From NCBI RefSeq assembly GCF_018687975.1, contig NZ_CP061310.1:930001-994000 (forward strand): 64,000 nt of DNA, in the 5' to 3' direction. Below are positions 1-9,558 of this stretch, piece by piece. This DNA is from Polynucleobacter sp. es-EL-1. Lineage in GTDB: Bacteria; Pseudomonadota; Gammaproteobacteria; Burkholderiales; Burkholderiaceae. The notes under the pieces were generated by a model. The model was not told where the DNA came from. It saw only the letters and a list, made by a program, of their open reading frames with translations, and made no database searches. The position numbers and the translations under genes are program-made. Every line of letters begins with the position of its first letter. The first letter of the stretch is position 1.

Positions 1-586
1 CTTGCTTGCAAGTTTCTTGAAGGTCCTTGGCGCTCTTAAAGGTCACAATCCCTGAAAATGAGATGAAGAAGCCCATTTCCATGGCCGCTTTTGCAACTGC
101 AGTGCTTTCAGTAAAGCAATGCATCACCCCGCCAACTTGATCTGCACCCTCCTCTTTGAGAATTCTGAGGGTATCTTCAGAAGCTGAGCGTGTATGGATG
201 ATCAGCGGCTTCCCAGAGGCAATTGCAGCCCGAATATGGGTTCTAAAACGTTCTCTTTGCCATTCCATTGAGTCATAACTGCGATCACCCATGCGGTAGT
301 AATCCAGGCCAGTTTCCCCGATCGCAATAATCTTGGGATGTTTGGCCTCAGCAAGCAAAAACTCAAGCGAAGGCTCAGGGGTATCTTCATAATCCGGGTG
401 AACGCCAACCGACGCATAAAGATGCGAATGCTCCTCAGCCAACTGACGCACCTTTGGATAATCTGGGATATCGACAGAAACGCACAATGCATGACTCACT
501 TTGCAGGCAGCCATATTGGCCAAAACCTCTGGCAAACGGGCTTGAAATTCAGGGAAATCGAGATGGCAATGTGAGTCTATAAACAT
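1..586 (-). CDS. TatD family metal-dependent hydrolase, C-terminus cut off by the window edge
   Basis: The first 195 residues of a TatD-type DNase/hydrolase (TIM-barrel amidohydrolase fold) can be read on the minus strand. The metal-binding SHCHLD motif lies at residues 5-10, GETGLDYYR at 90-98, HTR at 131-133 and HCF at 156-158, all in the family order. TatD enzymes are two-metal 3'-5' nucleases or related phosphoesterases. The ATG at 584-586 lies 11 bases downstream of the holB stop, so the gene is probably the distal member of an mltG-tmk-holB-tatD operon, a common order in proteobacteria. The C-terminal metal ligands lie beyond position 1 and cannot be checked. Confidence 0.93.
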   Translation of the reverse strand, partial: MFIDSHCHLDFPEFQARLPEVLANMAACKVSHALCVSVDIPDYPKVRQLAEEHSHLYASVGVHPDYEDTPEPSLEFLLAEAKHPKIIAIGETGLDYYRMGDRSYDSMEWQRERFRTHIRAAIASGKPLIIHTRSASEDTLRILKEEGADQVGGVMHCFTESTAVAKAAMEMGFFISFSGIVTFKSAKDLQETCKQ

Positions 587-597
587 AGACCTCTATT

Positions 598-1746
598 TTA
601 GTCTTCAAATACCTGTTGGTATTGGGAAAGCAGTGCTTCTAGCTGAATTCGGGTGGCTAATGGATGATTTTCATGACGCCTTGCAAGCGTTAAGGCTTTC
701 CAAAGACGGAGTAACTTAGGTAAGCGAATCTGCGCAGCAAGAGTTCTCATCTGCGCTTCATGCTTTGGATAAAAGCGAGGGTAACCTGACTGAGTCACAC
801 TTTGCAGATCCGAAATCCAGCGCTGCATGGTTGCTAGTATGACTGAGTATTTAGCTTTTTGAATTTTCTCAGCTGCATCAAGCCATTGGATATTGCTTCC
901 TTGCGCTAAGGATTGTAATAAGTGACGTGATGCTGCGATTGAAATCGATAGCTCATCTTTATCATCTTGATGATGGCGAGCGATTAGTGATTCTAAAACA
1001 GCATAAGGCGCCCCGCCCTGCTCATCATAGATAGACTCCACATCAGCACTTTTAGTTTTTAATTCTGGAATGGCTTTAACTTGCTCCTCAAGCCATTGCA
1101 AACCCGTCTGGCGATCAGGCCTTGGTGCTGCAATCAAACGGCAGCGAGAGCGAATGGTGGGAAGAACGCGATCAAGGCGATCTGCCAGCAAAATAAAGAT
1201 TGTGTTGCTAGGTGGCTCTTCCAAGGATTTGAGCAGTGTGTTGGCCGCATCAGAACGCAGCATTTCAAGGGGATAAATCAAGATAACGCGATTACCACCT
1301 CGGTGCGAGCCTATTGATAGCCCTTCAATTGCACTTCGCGTCTCCTCGATGGAGATATTTTTTTTCTCTTTTTTATCGCCAGAATCTGCATCGCTATCGT
1401 CCAGATTTTTTTTGGCCTTTTTCGGAGAGTCAGTATCTACATCCAAGTCACCATGAGGCAAAAGCTTGCGATGCGTCTCTGGAACTAAGGCAATAAAGTC
1501 AGGGTGATTGCCTGAAGAAAACCAATGACAGGCCTCGCAATGATTGCAAGGCTTAGCTTGATTAGAGCTGCCCTCACACAATAGCGCTTTCGCTAACTCG
1601 ATCGAAAATTGAAACTTACCAATGCCTGATTGGCCATGAATCAACACTGCATTTGGCAATGAACCTAAATCGATTGCATTCCAAATGGGTTCTAACCAAG
1701 GGGCAATTGTCTTTGATTGAATCTGATCGAATGAAGTAATGCTCAT
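598..1746 (-). CDS. holB: DNA polymerase III delta-prime subunit
   Basis: This is the clamp-loader subunit delta-prime, which with gamma/tau and delta opens the beta clamp at the replication fork. A P-loop-like GQSGIGK is at residues 38-44. Four cysteines at 57, 67, 70 and 73 match the zinc module of bacterial clamp loaders. The LLKSLEEPP stretch typical of DnaX/HolB follows further on. At 382 residues it is slightly long, because a Lys/Asp-rich low-complexity linker (about 100-130) is inserted after the zinc module. It begins 1 base after tmk ends (tmk stop at 1747), so the two are surely co-transcribed. Confidence 0.95.
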   Translation of the reverse strand: MSITSFDQIQSKTIAPWLEPIWNAIDLGSLPNAVLIHGQSGIGKFQFSIELAKALLCEGSSNQAKPCNHCEACHWFSSGNHPDFIALVPETHRKLLPHGDLDVDTDSPKKAKKNLDDSDADSGDKKEKKNISIEETRSAIEGLSIGSHRGGNRVILIYPLEMLRSDAANTLLKSLEEPPSNTIFILLADRLDRVLPTIRSRCRLIAAPRPDRQTGLQWLEEQVKAIPELKTKSADVESIYDEQGGAPYAVLESLIARHHQDDKDELSISIAASRHLLQSLAQGSNIQWLDAAEKIQKAKYSVILATMQRWISDLQSVTQSGYPRFYPKHEAQMRTLAAQIRLPKLLRLWKALTLARRHENHPLATRIQLEALLSQYQQVFED

Positions 1747-2385
1747 TTAGAGTTTGATCTTGAGAGCTTGAAGTTCGGACCAAATTTGCTCAGGAGTTTG
1801 GGTGGCATCCACAAGATAAAATCGACTAGGATCCGCTTTAGCTCGACGCAAATATTCTTGGCGAACTTTTTCAAAGAAGCCTAAATCCATTTGTTCAAAT
1901 TTATCAGGTACACGCACTTTGGATCTTCGTGCCTGAGCGATCTCGCCTGGTAAATCAAATAAAAAGGTGATGTTGGGCTGAAGCAGGTGTCCATCTGAAG
2001 TTTCCTGTACCCACCGTTCTAAATCATCTAACTTAGCGAGGCTAAGTCCTCTACCGCCACCCTGGTAAGCAAAGCTTGCATCCGTAAAACGATCGGAGAT
2101 GACAATCTTGCCCAGCCGCAAGGCAGGTTCAATAACCTGGGCAATATGCTCGCGACGTGCGGCAAACATCAACAATGCCTCGGTTTCTAAATTCATTGGC
2201 GCCTCAAGTAATAGTGCGCGTAATTTTTCACCCAATGGAGTGCCACCAGGCTCACGAGTAACAACAACTTCTCGATCGGAGTAGCGTTCTTGCATCAGCT
2301 TGCTAAAAGCATCAATGTGGGTACTTTTGCCAGCTCCATCAATACCTTCAAAGCTAATGAAATAACCTGGGAATAATGTGTTCAT
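1747..2385 (-). CDS. tmk: Thymidylate kinase (dTMP kinase)
   Basis: It phosphorylates dTMP to dTDP with ATP, an essential cytoplasmic step of dTTP synthesis. The P-loop [11 protein letters not shown] is at residues 12-22, the TREPGG motif at 43-48, and the DRF/YQGGGRG motif around 98-114. Arginines in the later QARRSKVR segment would form the LID. Length (212 aa) is normal. It lies 5 bases downstream of mltG and 1 base upstream of holB, the usual pabC/mltG-tmk-holB arrangement. Confidence 0.97.
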   Translation of the reverse strand: MNTLFPGYFISFEGIDGAGKSTHIDAFSKLMQERYSDREVVVTREPGGTPLGEKLRALLLEAPMNLETEALLMFAARREHIAQVIEPALRLGKIVISDRFTDASFAYQGGGRGLSLAKLDDLERWVQETSDGHLLQPNITFLFDLPGEIAQARRSKVRVPDKFEQMDLGFFEKVRQEYLRRAKADPSRFYLVDATQTPEQIWSELQALKIKL

Positions 2386-2390
2386 GATGC

Positions 2391-3494
2391 TTACTGAGAA
2401 GAAGGTTGATTGGATGGCTTGCGTTTACGCTGATATTGATCTACTGCGCTCTCATGCTCTTTTAGAGTCCTAGAAAAATGACTACTTCCATCACCACGCG
2501 CTACAAAATAAATCGCGTTGGTTTGAGCTGGATTAACTGCCGCAAAGAGTGATTCTTTGCTGGGCATAGCTATTGGAGTGGGAGGCAAACCTTTACGCAT
2601 ATAGGTATTGTAGGGACTGTCTTTACGCAAGTCGGCTTTTCTCAAATTTCCATCAAATTGGGGCCCAATTCCATAGATTACAGTGGGATCAGTCTGTAAG
2701 GGCATCTGTAAATTAAGTCGATTAATAAATACTGCAGCTACCAATGGCCTCTCACTTGCACGCCCAGTTTCTTTCTCAATAATGGAGGCAAGTGTTAACA
2801 GCTCATATGGGGTTTTTAGAGGCGTTCCTTGAGGTCTACTCCCCCATGCCTGAGAAAGCTGTTTTTGCATCGCCTGGGACGCACGCCGATAGATTGCAAT
2901 ATCAGCATCATCTGGATCAAAAATATAGGTATCTGGAAAAAATAGGCCTTCATCATTAGGATAAGTAAGATTGAGCATCTGCAATAGCTCTTTGGAGCTC
3001 AAACCTTTGGTTTGATGAATGAGGGATGGATGCTTATCGACGAGGTTTCTTACTTGCCAGATGGTCATGCCAGGAATAATCGTGATGCTCTCACGTACTC
3101 GGTCACCCCTCGCCATTTGCAGCAAAATACTTCCAAGACTGGCTCGGAGCGGAAATAAGTAAGTTCCGGGCTTGAGTTTTGTACTAACAAACAGTGCCCT
3201 AGCGGCCATTTGCACAATGAATCTATTGCTAGAGATACCCTGTTCTGAGAGTTGTCGGGAGATGGCCGATATGCCTGATTGGGGAGCGATCTTGGCCTTA
3301 TAGCTAGTGGGGTTTACATCTCCATCATTTGAAGCCGACGGGACAACTGGCCAAAGAAAAAGCATGCTGTAAAAAACGCCAATACAGAAAGCCACCCATA
3401 TCAAATATCGGTACCAGGGCCTCTCTTTGCCCTTGCCAACAAATAGATTTCTTTTCTGAAAGTTTTTGTGCATCAGGCTATGATAAAAGCTCAT
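2391..3494 (-). CDS. mltG: Endolytic murein transglycosylase MltG (YceG-like)
   Basis: It cleaves nascent glycan strands at the inner membrane and acts as a peptidoglycan chain terminator. One membrane segment is visible at about residues 30-50, after a basic cytoplasmic N-terminus. The YceG domain follows, with the catalytic Glu expected at E240 in [10 protein letters not shown] and the [10 protein letters not shown] signature after it. Length is 367 aa. The ATG at 3492-3494 overlaps the ATG of the divergent ygfZ by two bases, so each gene's leader lies inside the other's coding region. A second Met at residue 8 would shorten the protein slightly. Neither start has a good Shine-Dalgarno sequence. 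Confidence 0.94.
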   Translation of the reverse strand: MSFYHSLMHKNFQKRNLFVGKGKERPWYRYLIWVAFCIGVFYSMLFLWPVVPSASNDGDVNPTSYKAKIAPQSGISAISRQLSEQGISSNRFIVQMAARALFVSTKLKPGTYLFPLRASLGSILLQMARGDRVRESITIIPGMTIWQVRNLVDKHPSLIHQTKGLSSKELLQMLNLTYPNDEGLFFPDTYIFDPDDADIAIYRRASQAMQKQLSQAWGSRPQGTPLKTPYELLTLASIIEKETGRASERPLVAAVFINRLNLQMPLQTDPTVIYGIGPQFDGNLRKADLRKDSPYNTYMRKGLPPTPIAMPSKESLFAAVNPAQTNAIYFVARGDGSSHFSRTLKEHESAVDQYQRKRKPSNQPSSQ

Positions 3495-4494
3495 GACAAA
3501 TTCAGCTCAAATACCCTCCTCCACAGCCGCTTCTACTCAGGGCTTAGCCCCCCTCTCAGAGTGGGGCCTCATCCTGGTTGAAGGACCGGATGCGGCTACT
3601 TTGCTGCAAAGTCAGCTGAGTAATTCAGTATTAGGCTTAAAACGCACTATTGCTGGTGAAATAGCCCATGGACATGATGTCCGTTTAGTAGGTTATTGCA
3701 ACCCTAAAGGACGCCTATTAGCTAGCGCTTGGCTTGGACTTTTCCCTCAATCTGCAGAATCTGAAGACCGCTTTGCCTTATTTATATCAAGAGATATTGC
3801 GGCCACTATTGCTAAGAGACTCTCGATGTATGTCTTACGCTCTAAAGTCAAGGTGATCGATGCCTCCAATGATTGGGATGTATGTGGGGCCTATACAAGC
3901 CTTCCATTGGATTCAGTGCAGACTCAACAAAAGGACAGCTTTGCTCTCCAACTTCCTTCTGTACTTGCTGCAGACAAATCATTTGAGCGCACTTTAATTG
4001 CGTACCCTAAAAATACCATTCCAAATAGTGATGCAGATTCTCAGTGTCTGGCGTATTGGAATACCCTAGAAATATTGAGCGCGATTCCTCGGATTGTTAT
4101 GGCCACCCAAGAACAATTTGTGCCGCAAATGATCAATTTTGAGTCTGTTGCTGGTGTCGACTTCAAGAAGGGTTGCTACCCAGGCCAAGAAATAGTAGCC
4201 CGAAGTCAGTACCGGGGTGCAGTAAAGCGGCGCCTGCAATTAGCCAATTGTGAGAATACTGCGCAAGCCTCAAGTATGGCAAAGCCTGCTTGCGAGCTGT
4301 TTCATTCCAGTGACAGCAATCAACCCTGTGGAATGGTTGTGTTAGCCGCACAAGATGCGTACGATCGATCAAGAATCAATTTCCAGCTTGAATGCAAGCT
4401 GGAGGCCTTGGAGGCAGGCGAAATTCATCTAGGAAGCCCTAACGGCCCTACGTTACAAATTGAATCGCTGCCCTATCCTCTGATTGAAATCTAA
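3493..4494 (+). CDS. ygfZ: Folate-binding protein YgfZ (iron-sulfur/tRNA modification factor)
   Basis: YgfZ/IBA57 proteins bind tetrahydrofolate and help maintain 4Fe-4S enzymes such as MiaB. The hallmark KGCYPGQE is at residues 226-233, inside the longer KKGCYPGQEIVARSQYRG block, with the redox-relevant cysteine at 228. An N-terminal GCV_T-like region (GPDAATLLQSQLSN) starts near residue 31. Length (333 aa) is normal. It diverges from mltG with overlapping start codons, and no other in-frame Met precedes the conserved domain, so the ATG at 3493 is kept. Confidence 0.93.
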   Translation: MTNSAQIPSSTAASTQGLAPLSEWGLILVEGPDAATLLQSQLSNSVLGLKRTIAGEIAHGHDVRLVGYCNPKGRLLASAWLGLFPQSAESEDRFALFISRDIAATIAKRLSMYVLRSKVKVIDASNDWDVCGAYTSLPLDSVQTQQKDSFALQLPSVLAADKSFERTLIAYPKNTIPNSDADSQCLAYWNTLEILSAIPRIVMATQEQFVPQMINFESVAGVDFKKGCYPGQEIVARSQYRGAVKRRLQLANCENTAQASSMAKPACELFHSSDSNQPCGMVVLAAQDAYDRSRINFQLECKLEALEAGEIHLGSPNGPTLQIESLPYPLIEI

Positions 4495-4511
4495 GATCCT
4501 TCCAATCTATT

Positions 4512-5369
4512 ATGTGTCTCATTCTTTTCGCCTGGAAATCACACCCTGACTACCCCTTGGTAGTTGCTGCTAATCGTGATGAATTCTATGAGAGGAATAC
4601 TGAGGGTATCGCATGGTGGCCAGAGTACCCACATATTCTTGCAGGTAGAGATCGTGCAGATGTTTTGGGTAGCCCAGGCACATGGTTAGGCTTTACTAAA
4701 ACAGGTCGTTTTGCAGCGCTGACCAATGTGAGAGCTCCTAGCGAAAAAAATCCTGATGCTAGAACACGTGGCGAGCTTGCATTGCGTTATCTTGCTGGAG
4801 ATCATCAGCCCGGGGCTTTTATTGATGAACATGCCAAACGATTTGACCAGTACAACGGTTTTAATTTGCTGATGGCTGATTTAAGTGATCCCAATAATGC
4901 CCAAATGCATTGGGTAAGCAATCGTCTCATGATGGGACAAAATATTCGCCCTAGAAAAGTATTCCCCAAGACTGCACTTGATGCTGGCGTATATGGTTTA
5001 TCCAATGCAATGCTTGACACTCCATGGCCCAAGGTGAATCACCGTGTTGCCGCTTTTGCTCAAGCCTTAGCGATGGATAGTGGCGAACTAAAGAATGCCG
5101 ATCATTATTTACGTGTCTTAGCAGATACGCATGAGGCGAATCCGCAAGAGTTGCCTAATACCGGTGTCAATAAAGACTGGGAAAAAGCACTCTCAGCAGC
5201 ATTTATCAGAACACCTTCTTACGGAACACGATCAAGTACGATACTCAGAGTACGTAAAGATGGTCAATTTGAAATGGTCGAAAGACGCTTTGATGCCAAT
5301 GGCACAGTTGGCCATGATGTTGTCACAGGCGCTTTGAGTACTAGCCCAGGATCAAATCTTCCCGCTTGA
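4512..5369 (+). CDS. NRDE (TANGO2-like) family protein
   Basis: The sequence begins MCLILFAWK with the invariant Cys2, and NRDEFYER follows at residues 21-28, which defines the NRDE/TANGO2 family. Processing to expose Cys2 as an N-terminal nucleophile has been suggested for this family because of its Ntn-like fold. TANGO2 has been linked to heme trafficking and lipid metabolism, but no bacterial reaction is established. Length is 285 aa. It lies 17 bases after ygfZ in the same direction and probably shares its transcript. Confidence 0.9.
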   Translation: MCLILFAWKSHPDYPLVVAANRDEFYERNTEGIAWWPEYPHILAGRDRADVLGSPGTWLGFTKTGRFAALTNVRAPSEKNPDARTRGELALRYLAGDHQPGAFIDEHAKRFDQYNGFNLLMADLSDPNNAQMHWVSNRLMMGQNIRPRKVFPKTALDAGVYGLSNAMLDTPWPKVNHRVAAFAQALAMDSGELKNADHYLRVLADTHEANPQELPNTGVNKDWEKALSAAFIRTPSYGTRSSTILRVRKDGQFEMVERRFDANGTVGHDVVTGALSTSPGSNLPA

Positions 5370-5375
5370 TCTGAA

Positions 5376-5858
5376 TTAACGCTGTCGCCCATCGGGTTTA
5401 ATCACACGCTCACCATCTGCATTTTTAGTTGCTAAGCGCTTGAGGTATTGGAAGGTACCAGTTGCCATGCAGCAAATCTCACCTTGATCGTTATAGAGTT
5501 TTGCTTCACAAAAAGCCATGGTGGCAGTTCTTCTGACTGTATCTGCCTTAACGCGCAAAATGCCATTGGCAGCTTGCATAAAATTATTCTTCATCTCAAC
5601 AGTAACAACACTGCGATCATCAGGATCACCAGAGCGAGCGGCTACCGCCATTGCTACATCCATCAGAGTGAGCAAAACACCGCCATGGGCCACATCCCAG
5701 GTATTGGTGTGCTCAGGCTTGAGAGCCAAAAGGATTTCACCTTTGCCCATCTCAGCACTGAGGCAGCGCACTCCCAAGAGCTTTAAGAAAGGAACATTAA
5801 GTTCTTCACCGAGGTTAGCTAGCTGAGTAGCTGGATTGAGCGTTACTTTATTTGTCAT
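5376..5858 (-). CDS. PaaI-type hotdog-fold thioesterase
   Basis: A 160-residue hotdog protein. The AHGGVLLTLMDVAMA segment (residues 57-71) carries the HGG loop and the Asp67 typical of PaaI/YdiI-like acyl-CoA thioesterases. These enzymes hydrolyse aromatic or medium-chain acyl-CoAs in the cytoplasm. The substrate cannot be told from sequence. It converges on the NRDE gene with only 6 bases between stops, and no terminator is visible there. It is transcribed alone, away from selO. Confidence 0.88.
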   Translation of the reverse strand: MTNKVTLNPATQLANLGEELNVPFLKLLGVRCLSAEMGKGEILLALKPEHTNTWDVAHGGVLLTLMDVAMAVAARSGDPDDRSVVTVEMKNNFMQAANGILRVKADTVRRTATMAFCEAKLYNDQGEICCMATGTFQYLKRLATKNADGERVIKPDGRQR

Positions 5859-5912
5859 AGGGTCATTTTAGAGGGTTCTGCGATAGATGTGAATTCCTCA
5901 TAGAATACAAAA

Positions 5913-7379
5913 ATGCCATTTACTATGCGCGGTAATGACGTTTGTTCCGTTATCTCACCGTCTCCCCTGCCCGCCCCCTATTGGGTAGCACTTTCCCGAA
6001 GTGCTGCAGATTTGATTGGCTTAAGACTCAATGACGCAGGAATGCCACAGGACCCGCAATGGCTGCAACTATTGGCAGGTAATACATTATCAGTAGATAG
6101 CATCCAATTCTCAGACCCACTTGCTACCGTCTATAGCGGCCATCAGTTTGGGGTATGGGCCGGTCAGCTTGGTGACGGACGCGCTATTTTGCTGGGCGAT
6201 ATTCACGGTCAGGAACTTCAGCTCAAGGGGGCGGGAAGAACACCATATTCCAGAATGGGTGATGGCAGAGCCGTCCTGCGCTCTTCCATTAGAGAGTTCC
6301 TTTGTAGCGAAGCCATGCATGCATTAGGCATTCCAACTAGTCGAGCACTGGCTATAGTTGGATCTAAGCAGCCCATACGCAGAGAAACGATGGAAACTGC
6401 AGCCATATGCTCACGGATTGCTCCCAGCTTTATCAGAATCGGTCATTTTGAGCACTTTGCAGCTACGCAGAATATAGTTCGCTTAAAAGAACTTGCTGAT
6501 TTACTGCTTACCCATTTTTATCCAGAATGTGCCAAGAACCAGGATCAATACTTAAGTTTATTTAAAGCCATCTCGCTTAAAAACGCGCAACTAGTCGCTA
6601 AGTGGCAAAGTGTTGGTTTTTGTCATGGCGTACTAAATAGTGACAACATTAGTGCACTAGGACTCACAATTGATTATGGTCCTTTTGGATTTGTAGATCA
6701 TTTTGAAATTGATCACATCTGCAACCATAGTGATCATGCTGGTAGATATGCTTATCATCGACAGCCACAGATCATGCATTGGAATATGGCTTGCTTAGCT
6801 AGCGCCATGCTCCCACTGGTTGAATTAGATTATTCTGCTGAGGATGCTCAGGCACTTCTAAGAAGCGCTCTTGAAGACTTTCCGATTGAATACGCCAGTC
6901 AATGGCAACACTTATTTCGTCATAAATTAGGCTTCTTTGCTGAACAAGATGGCGATATTGAGCTGATTGAAAGATTGCTTCAAGCAATGCATGATTCAAG
7001 AATAGATTTCACAAGCTTCTTTCGTTCATTGAGCTGCATTCCAAAGAGTATGTCACCTAAGGACATTGCTCTGAGGAATGATTTTCTGGATCGAGATGGA
7101 ATTGATAGTTGGTTTCAGGATTATCTAGCGCGCCTTCAGATTGAGGCACTAGATGATGCCGCAAGAAAATTGGCCATGGATCAAGTCAATCCAAAATATA
7201 TACTCAGAAATCATCTAGCCCAAGCCGCTATCGAAAAAGCGCAAGGCGACGACTTCTCCGAGGTGACTAAGCTTTTGCAAATCCTCTCCAGGCCATATGA
7301 TGAGCAATTGGAGTGCGGTATCTATGCTTTACCGCCCTCACCCGATTTAAACCCTGTAGCAGTGAGTTGCTCATCCTAG
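5913..7379 (+). CDS. selO: Protein adenylyltransferase SelO (YdiU/UPF0061)
   Basis: SelO is a pseudokinase-fold enzyme that transfers AMP to Ser/Thr/Tyr of proteins involved in redox homeostasis. Family blocks present include YSGHQFGVWAGQLGDGRA (about residues 75-92), GAGRTPYSRMGDGRAVLR (from about 106) and CHGVLNSDNISALG with the DYGPFGFVD metal motif (about 235-263). The C-terminus ends AVSCSS, so a cysteine stands where eukaryotic SelO has selenocysteine. Length (488 aa) fits. msrB follows 40 bases downstream, which gives a small redox-repair pair. Confidence 0.95.
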   Translation: MPFTMRGNDVCSVISPSPLPAPYWVALSRSAADLIGLRLNDAGMPQDPQWLQLLAGNTLSVDSIQFSDPLATVYSGHQFGVWAGQLGDGRAILLGDIHGQELQLKGAGRTPYSRMGDGRAVLRSSIREFLCSEAMHALGIPTSRALAIVGSKQPIRRETMETAAICSRIAPSFIRIGHFEHFAATQNIVRLKELADLLLTHFYPECAKNQDQYLSLFKAISLKNAQLVAKWQSVGFCHGVLNSDNISALGLTIDYGPFGFVDHFEIDHICNHSDHAGRYAYHRQPQIMHWNMACLASAMLPLVELDYSAEDAQALLRSALEDFPIEYASQWQHLFRHKLGFFAEQDGDIELIERLLQAMHDSRIDFTSFFRSLSCIPKSMSPKDIALRNDFLDRDGIDSWFQDYLARLQIEALDDAARKLAMDQVNPKYILRNHLAQAAIEKAQGDDFSEVTKLLQILSRPYDEQLECGIYALPPSPDLNPVAVSCSS

Positions 7380-7419
7380 ATGTATAGAGCGCAAACGCCT
7401 TTAATAGGAATATTTATCC

Positions 7420-7833
7420 ATGACTAAAAAAACTGACCGCGAATATCAAGAGACGCTGACTGACACCCAATATCGAGTTACCCGAAAAGCGGCAACAGAA
7501 CCCCCGTTTACTGGTAAGTACTGGGATCATTGGGATGATGGACGCTACAGATGCATCTGTTGCGGCACGCCACTATTTCAATCGAGCACAAAGTTTGATG
7601 CCGGCTGTGGGTGGCCTAGCTATAACGCGCCAGATAACGCCAATGTAATTACCGAAGTTCGTGACTTTACCCATGGCATGGTTCGTACTGAAGTGCGCTG
7701 CACGAACTGTGATGCTCACTTAGGACATGTGTTTGATGATGGCCCACAACCAACAGGCCTGCGCTACTGCATTAATTCTGCGTCCTTGCAATTTGAGCCT
7801 TCTGAAAATGCCAAATTAAGTAATAAAGAGTAA
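7420..7833 (+). CDS. msrB: Peptide methionine-(R)-S-oxide reductase
   Basis: It reduces methionine-R-sulfoxide in proteins. Structural zinc ligands are C45/C48 (CICC) and C94/C97 (CTNC). The catalytic cysteine is C117 in RYCINS, and C63 in DAGCGWPS is the likely resolving cysteine. [10 protein letters not shown] supplies the active-site histidines. Length (137 aa) is standard. It is probably co-transcribed with the upstream selO, since no terminator is seen in the 40-base gap. Confidence 0.97.
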   Translation: MTKKTDREYQETLTDTQYRVTRKAATEPPFTGKYWDHWDDGRYRCICCGTPLFQSSTKFDAGCGWPSYNAPDNANVITEVRDFTHGMVRTEVRCTNCDAHLGHVFDDGPQPTGLRYCINSASLQFEPSENAKLSNKE

Positions 7834-7859
7834 TTTAGAAATAACTGGATAATGTGAGT

Positions 7860-8408
7860 ATGAAATTTCTATTTGACCTCTTTCCCATTATTCTCTTTTT
7901 TATCGCCTTTAAATTTGGTGATATTTATACCGCAACGATTGTTGCCATGGTGGCCACGATTGGCCAGATACTCTGGGTCTACTATCGCCATCGCAAGATT
8001 GATGCCATGCAATGGGTCAGTCTAGTCATGATTATCGTATTTGGTAGTTTGACGATCTTCCTACATGACAAAACATTTATCCAGCTCAAGCCTACCGCCC
8101 TCTATTGGCTTTTTGCAGGCGCTCTTTTTGTCAGCGCCCAGTTCTTTAACAAAAATTGGATTCAAGTTCTGATGGGTAAACAGGTCACCCTAAAAGAGCA
8201 AAGCGCCAAGTCTGTCTGGCATCAAATCAATATGGCTTGGGCTGTATTTTTCTTTTTCATGGGTGCACTAAATCTTTACATCGCATTTGAGTTTTCTGAG
8301 GAAGTTTGGGTGAACTTCAAACTGTTTGGAAGCACCGGCCTTCTCCTCATTTTCATTATTCTTCAAGGTGTTTGGCTTAGTCGTCATATGGAGCATCCTG
8401 CAGAATGA
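7860..8408 (+). CDS. yciB: Inner membrane-spanning protein YciB (septation protein A family)
   Basis: A very hydrophobic protein of about 182 residues with roughly five membrane segments. It starts MKFLFDLFPIILFF, which is how YciB/IspZ proteins start. The family affects cell-envelope integrity and septation, but its molecular role is unclear. I chose the ATG at 7860 over an in-frame GTG at 7854 because it matches the family N-terminus. The stop overlaps the bolA start (ATGA at 8405-8408), so the two are translationally coupled. Confidence 0.92.
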   Translation: MKFLFDLFPIILFFIAFKFGDIYTATIVAMVATIGQILWVYYRHRKIDAMQWVSLVMIIVFGSLTIFLHDKTFIQLKPTALYWLFAGALFVSAQFFNKNWIQVLMGKQVTLKEQSAKSVWHQINMAWAVFFFFMGALNLYIAFEFSEEVWVNFKLFGSTGLLLIFIILQGVWLSRHMEHPAE

Positions 8409-8689
8409 CAATCAATCAAGAGAGAATGCAGCTTTTTGAGGCAGACTTACGAAGCGCCTTTGAACTTTTAGATCTCAAAATCGAAGATGAGAGCCATCTG
8501 CATGCAGGCCATGCTGGAGCTGCTAGTGGCGGCGGGCATTTTAAGATTCGAATCGTTTCACCTCAATTCGAGGGGATGAATTCAGTCAAACGCCACCGTG
8601 CCATCTATGCCGCCTTAAGTAGCCATTTTCCGCAAGCGATTCATGCGCTCACTATTGAGGCAATGAGCCCTGCTGAATACACCCCTTAA
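8405..8689 (+). CDS. BolA family protein
   Basis: A 94-residue BolA-like protein. The HAGHAGAASGGGHFKIRI region (about residues 33-50), the FEGMNSVKRHRAIYAAL helix-turn-helix-like segment and the terminal HALTIEAMSP are the family pattern. The conserved His in the C-terminal half binds a shared 2Fe-2S cluster with monothiol glutaredoxins. Its coupling to yciB and the parvulin gene downstream are a common betaproteobacterial order. Which BolA subgroup it belongs to was not resolved. Confidence 0.92.
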   Translation: MTINQERMQLFEADLRSAFELLDLKIEDESHLHAGHAGAASGGGHFKIRIVSPQFEGMNSVKRHRAIYAALSSHFPQAIHALTIEAMSPAEYTP

Positions 8690-8744
8690 GCTCCCGCTTG
8701 CTTTAAAATGAAGGCTTAATTCACCCATTCAACACTTGACCTTC

Positions 8745-9539
8745 ATGCTAAATATTCGCCAATTACTCGCCCTAGGCACTCTCAGCACCTGCCTTTTTTC
8801 TTCCCTTGCTTTTGCACAGAATGCCGCCATTGTTAATGGCAAACCTATTCCTAAAGCGCAGTTAGATAAGCTCATTCAAAAATCTAATCAACCTGATACA
8901 CCTCAGGTACGGGATCAGGGTAGAGAAATGCTCGTCACACGCGAGTTGGTTTTGCAAGAGGCCAATAATCGCGGCATCACCCAAAAAGAATCGGTTCGTG
9001 ATCAGCTAGAGCAAGCCAAAATGGCTGTTCTCATTGCTGCGGTTTATGAAGACTATGTTCAAAGAGAAGGCGTAGATGAGGCCGAACTAAAGGCTGCTTA
9101 TGAACAGGTAAAAGCCCAATACACTGGCAAGGAATACCATGTAGAGCATATTCTGGTCGAAAAAGAATCTGATGCTAAAGCAATTATTGTTCAGTTGAAG
9201 TCTGGTGGAAACTTTGCGGATATCGCCAAAGCAAAATCGAAGGATCCTGGCTCCGCTGAAAAAGGTGGTGATTTAGGTTGGGTAAGCGAGCAATCTCTTG
9301 TCCCTGAGTTCTCTAAAGCAATGGTTCAATTAAAGCCTGGCCAAACTACAGATAAGCCAGTTAAATCGCAGTTTGGTTGGCACATTATTAAGCTGGACGA
9401 AGAGCGTGATTTGAAAGCGCCAAGCATGGAAGAGATCAAGGAACAGTTAATTCAGATGATTGCATCAGAGCAAAACTGGCAAAAAGCAAAGTTTGCTGAA
9501 ATGATGAAAAAATTACGTGCGAAGGCCAAAATTCAATAA
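8745..9539 (+). CDS. Periplasmic peptidyl-prolyl cis-trans isomerase (parvulin/SurA-like)
   Basis: A Sec signal peptide (hydrophobic stretch ending SSLAFAQ) is followed by a SurA-N-like helical region and one parvulin domain, roughly residues 130-220. The domain reads EYHVEHILV, then DPGSAEKGGDLGW and QFGWHIIKLD. It would assist folding of exported proteins. There is an in-frame TTG at 8736, but the ATG at 8745 begins a normal signal peptide and is preferred. A strong intrinsic terminator follows at 9559-9588. Confidence 0.92.
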   Translation: MLNIRQLLALGTLSTCLFSSLAFAQNAAIVNGKPIPKAQLDKLIQKSNQPDTPQVRDQGREMLVTRELVLQEANNRGITQKESVRDQLEQAKMAVLIAAVYEDYVQREGVDEAELKAAYEQVKAQYTGKEYHVEHILVEKESDAKAIIVQLKSGGNFADIAKAKSKDPGSAEKGGDLGWVSEQSLVPEFSKAMVQLKPGQTTDKPVKSQFGWHIIKLDEERDLKAPSMEEIKEQLIQMIASEQNWQKAKFAEMMKKLRAKAKIQ

Positions 9540-9558
9540 CGTTGCCTTTATTTCTCCC

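Noticed and set aside
202..492. Open frame on the minus strand across the first 500 bases
   Set aside because: It is an out-of-frame shadow of the truncated TatD gene, whose own frame shows all metal motifs.
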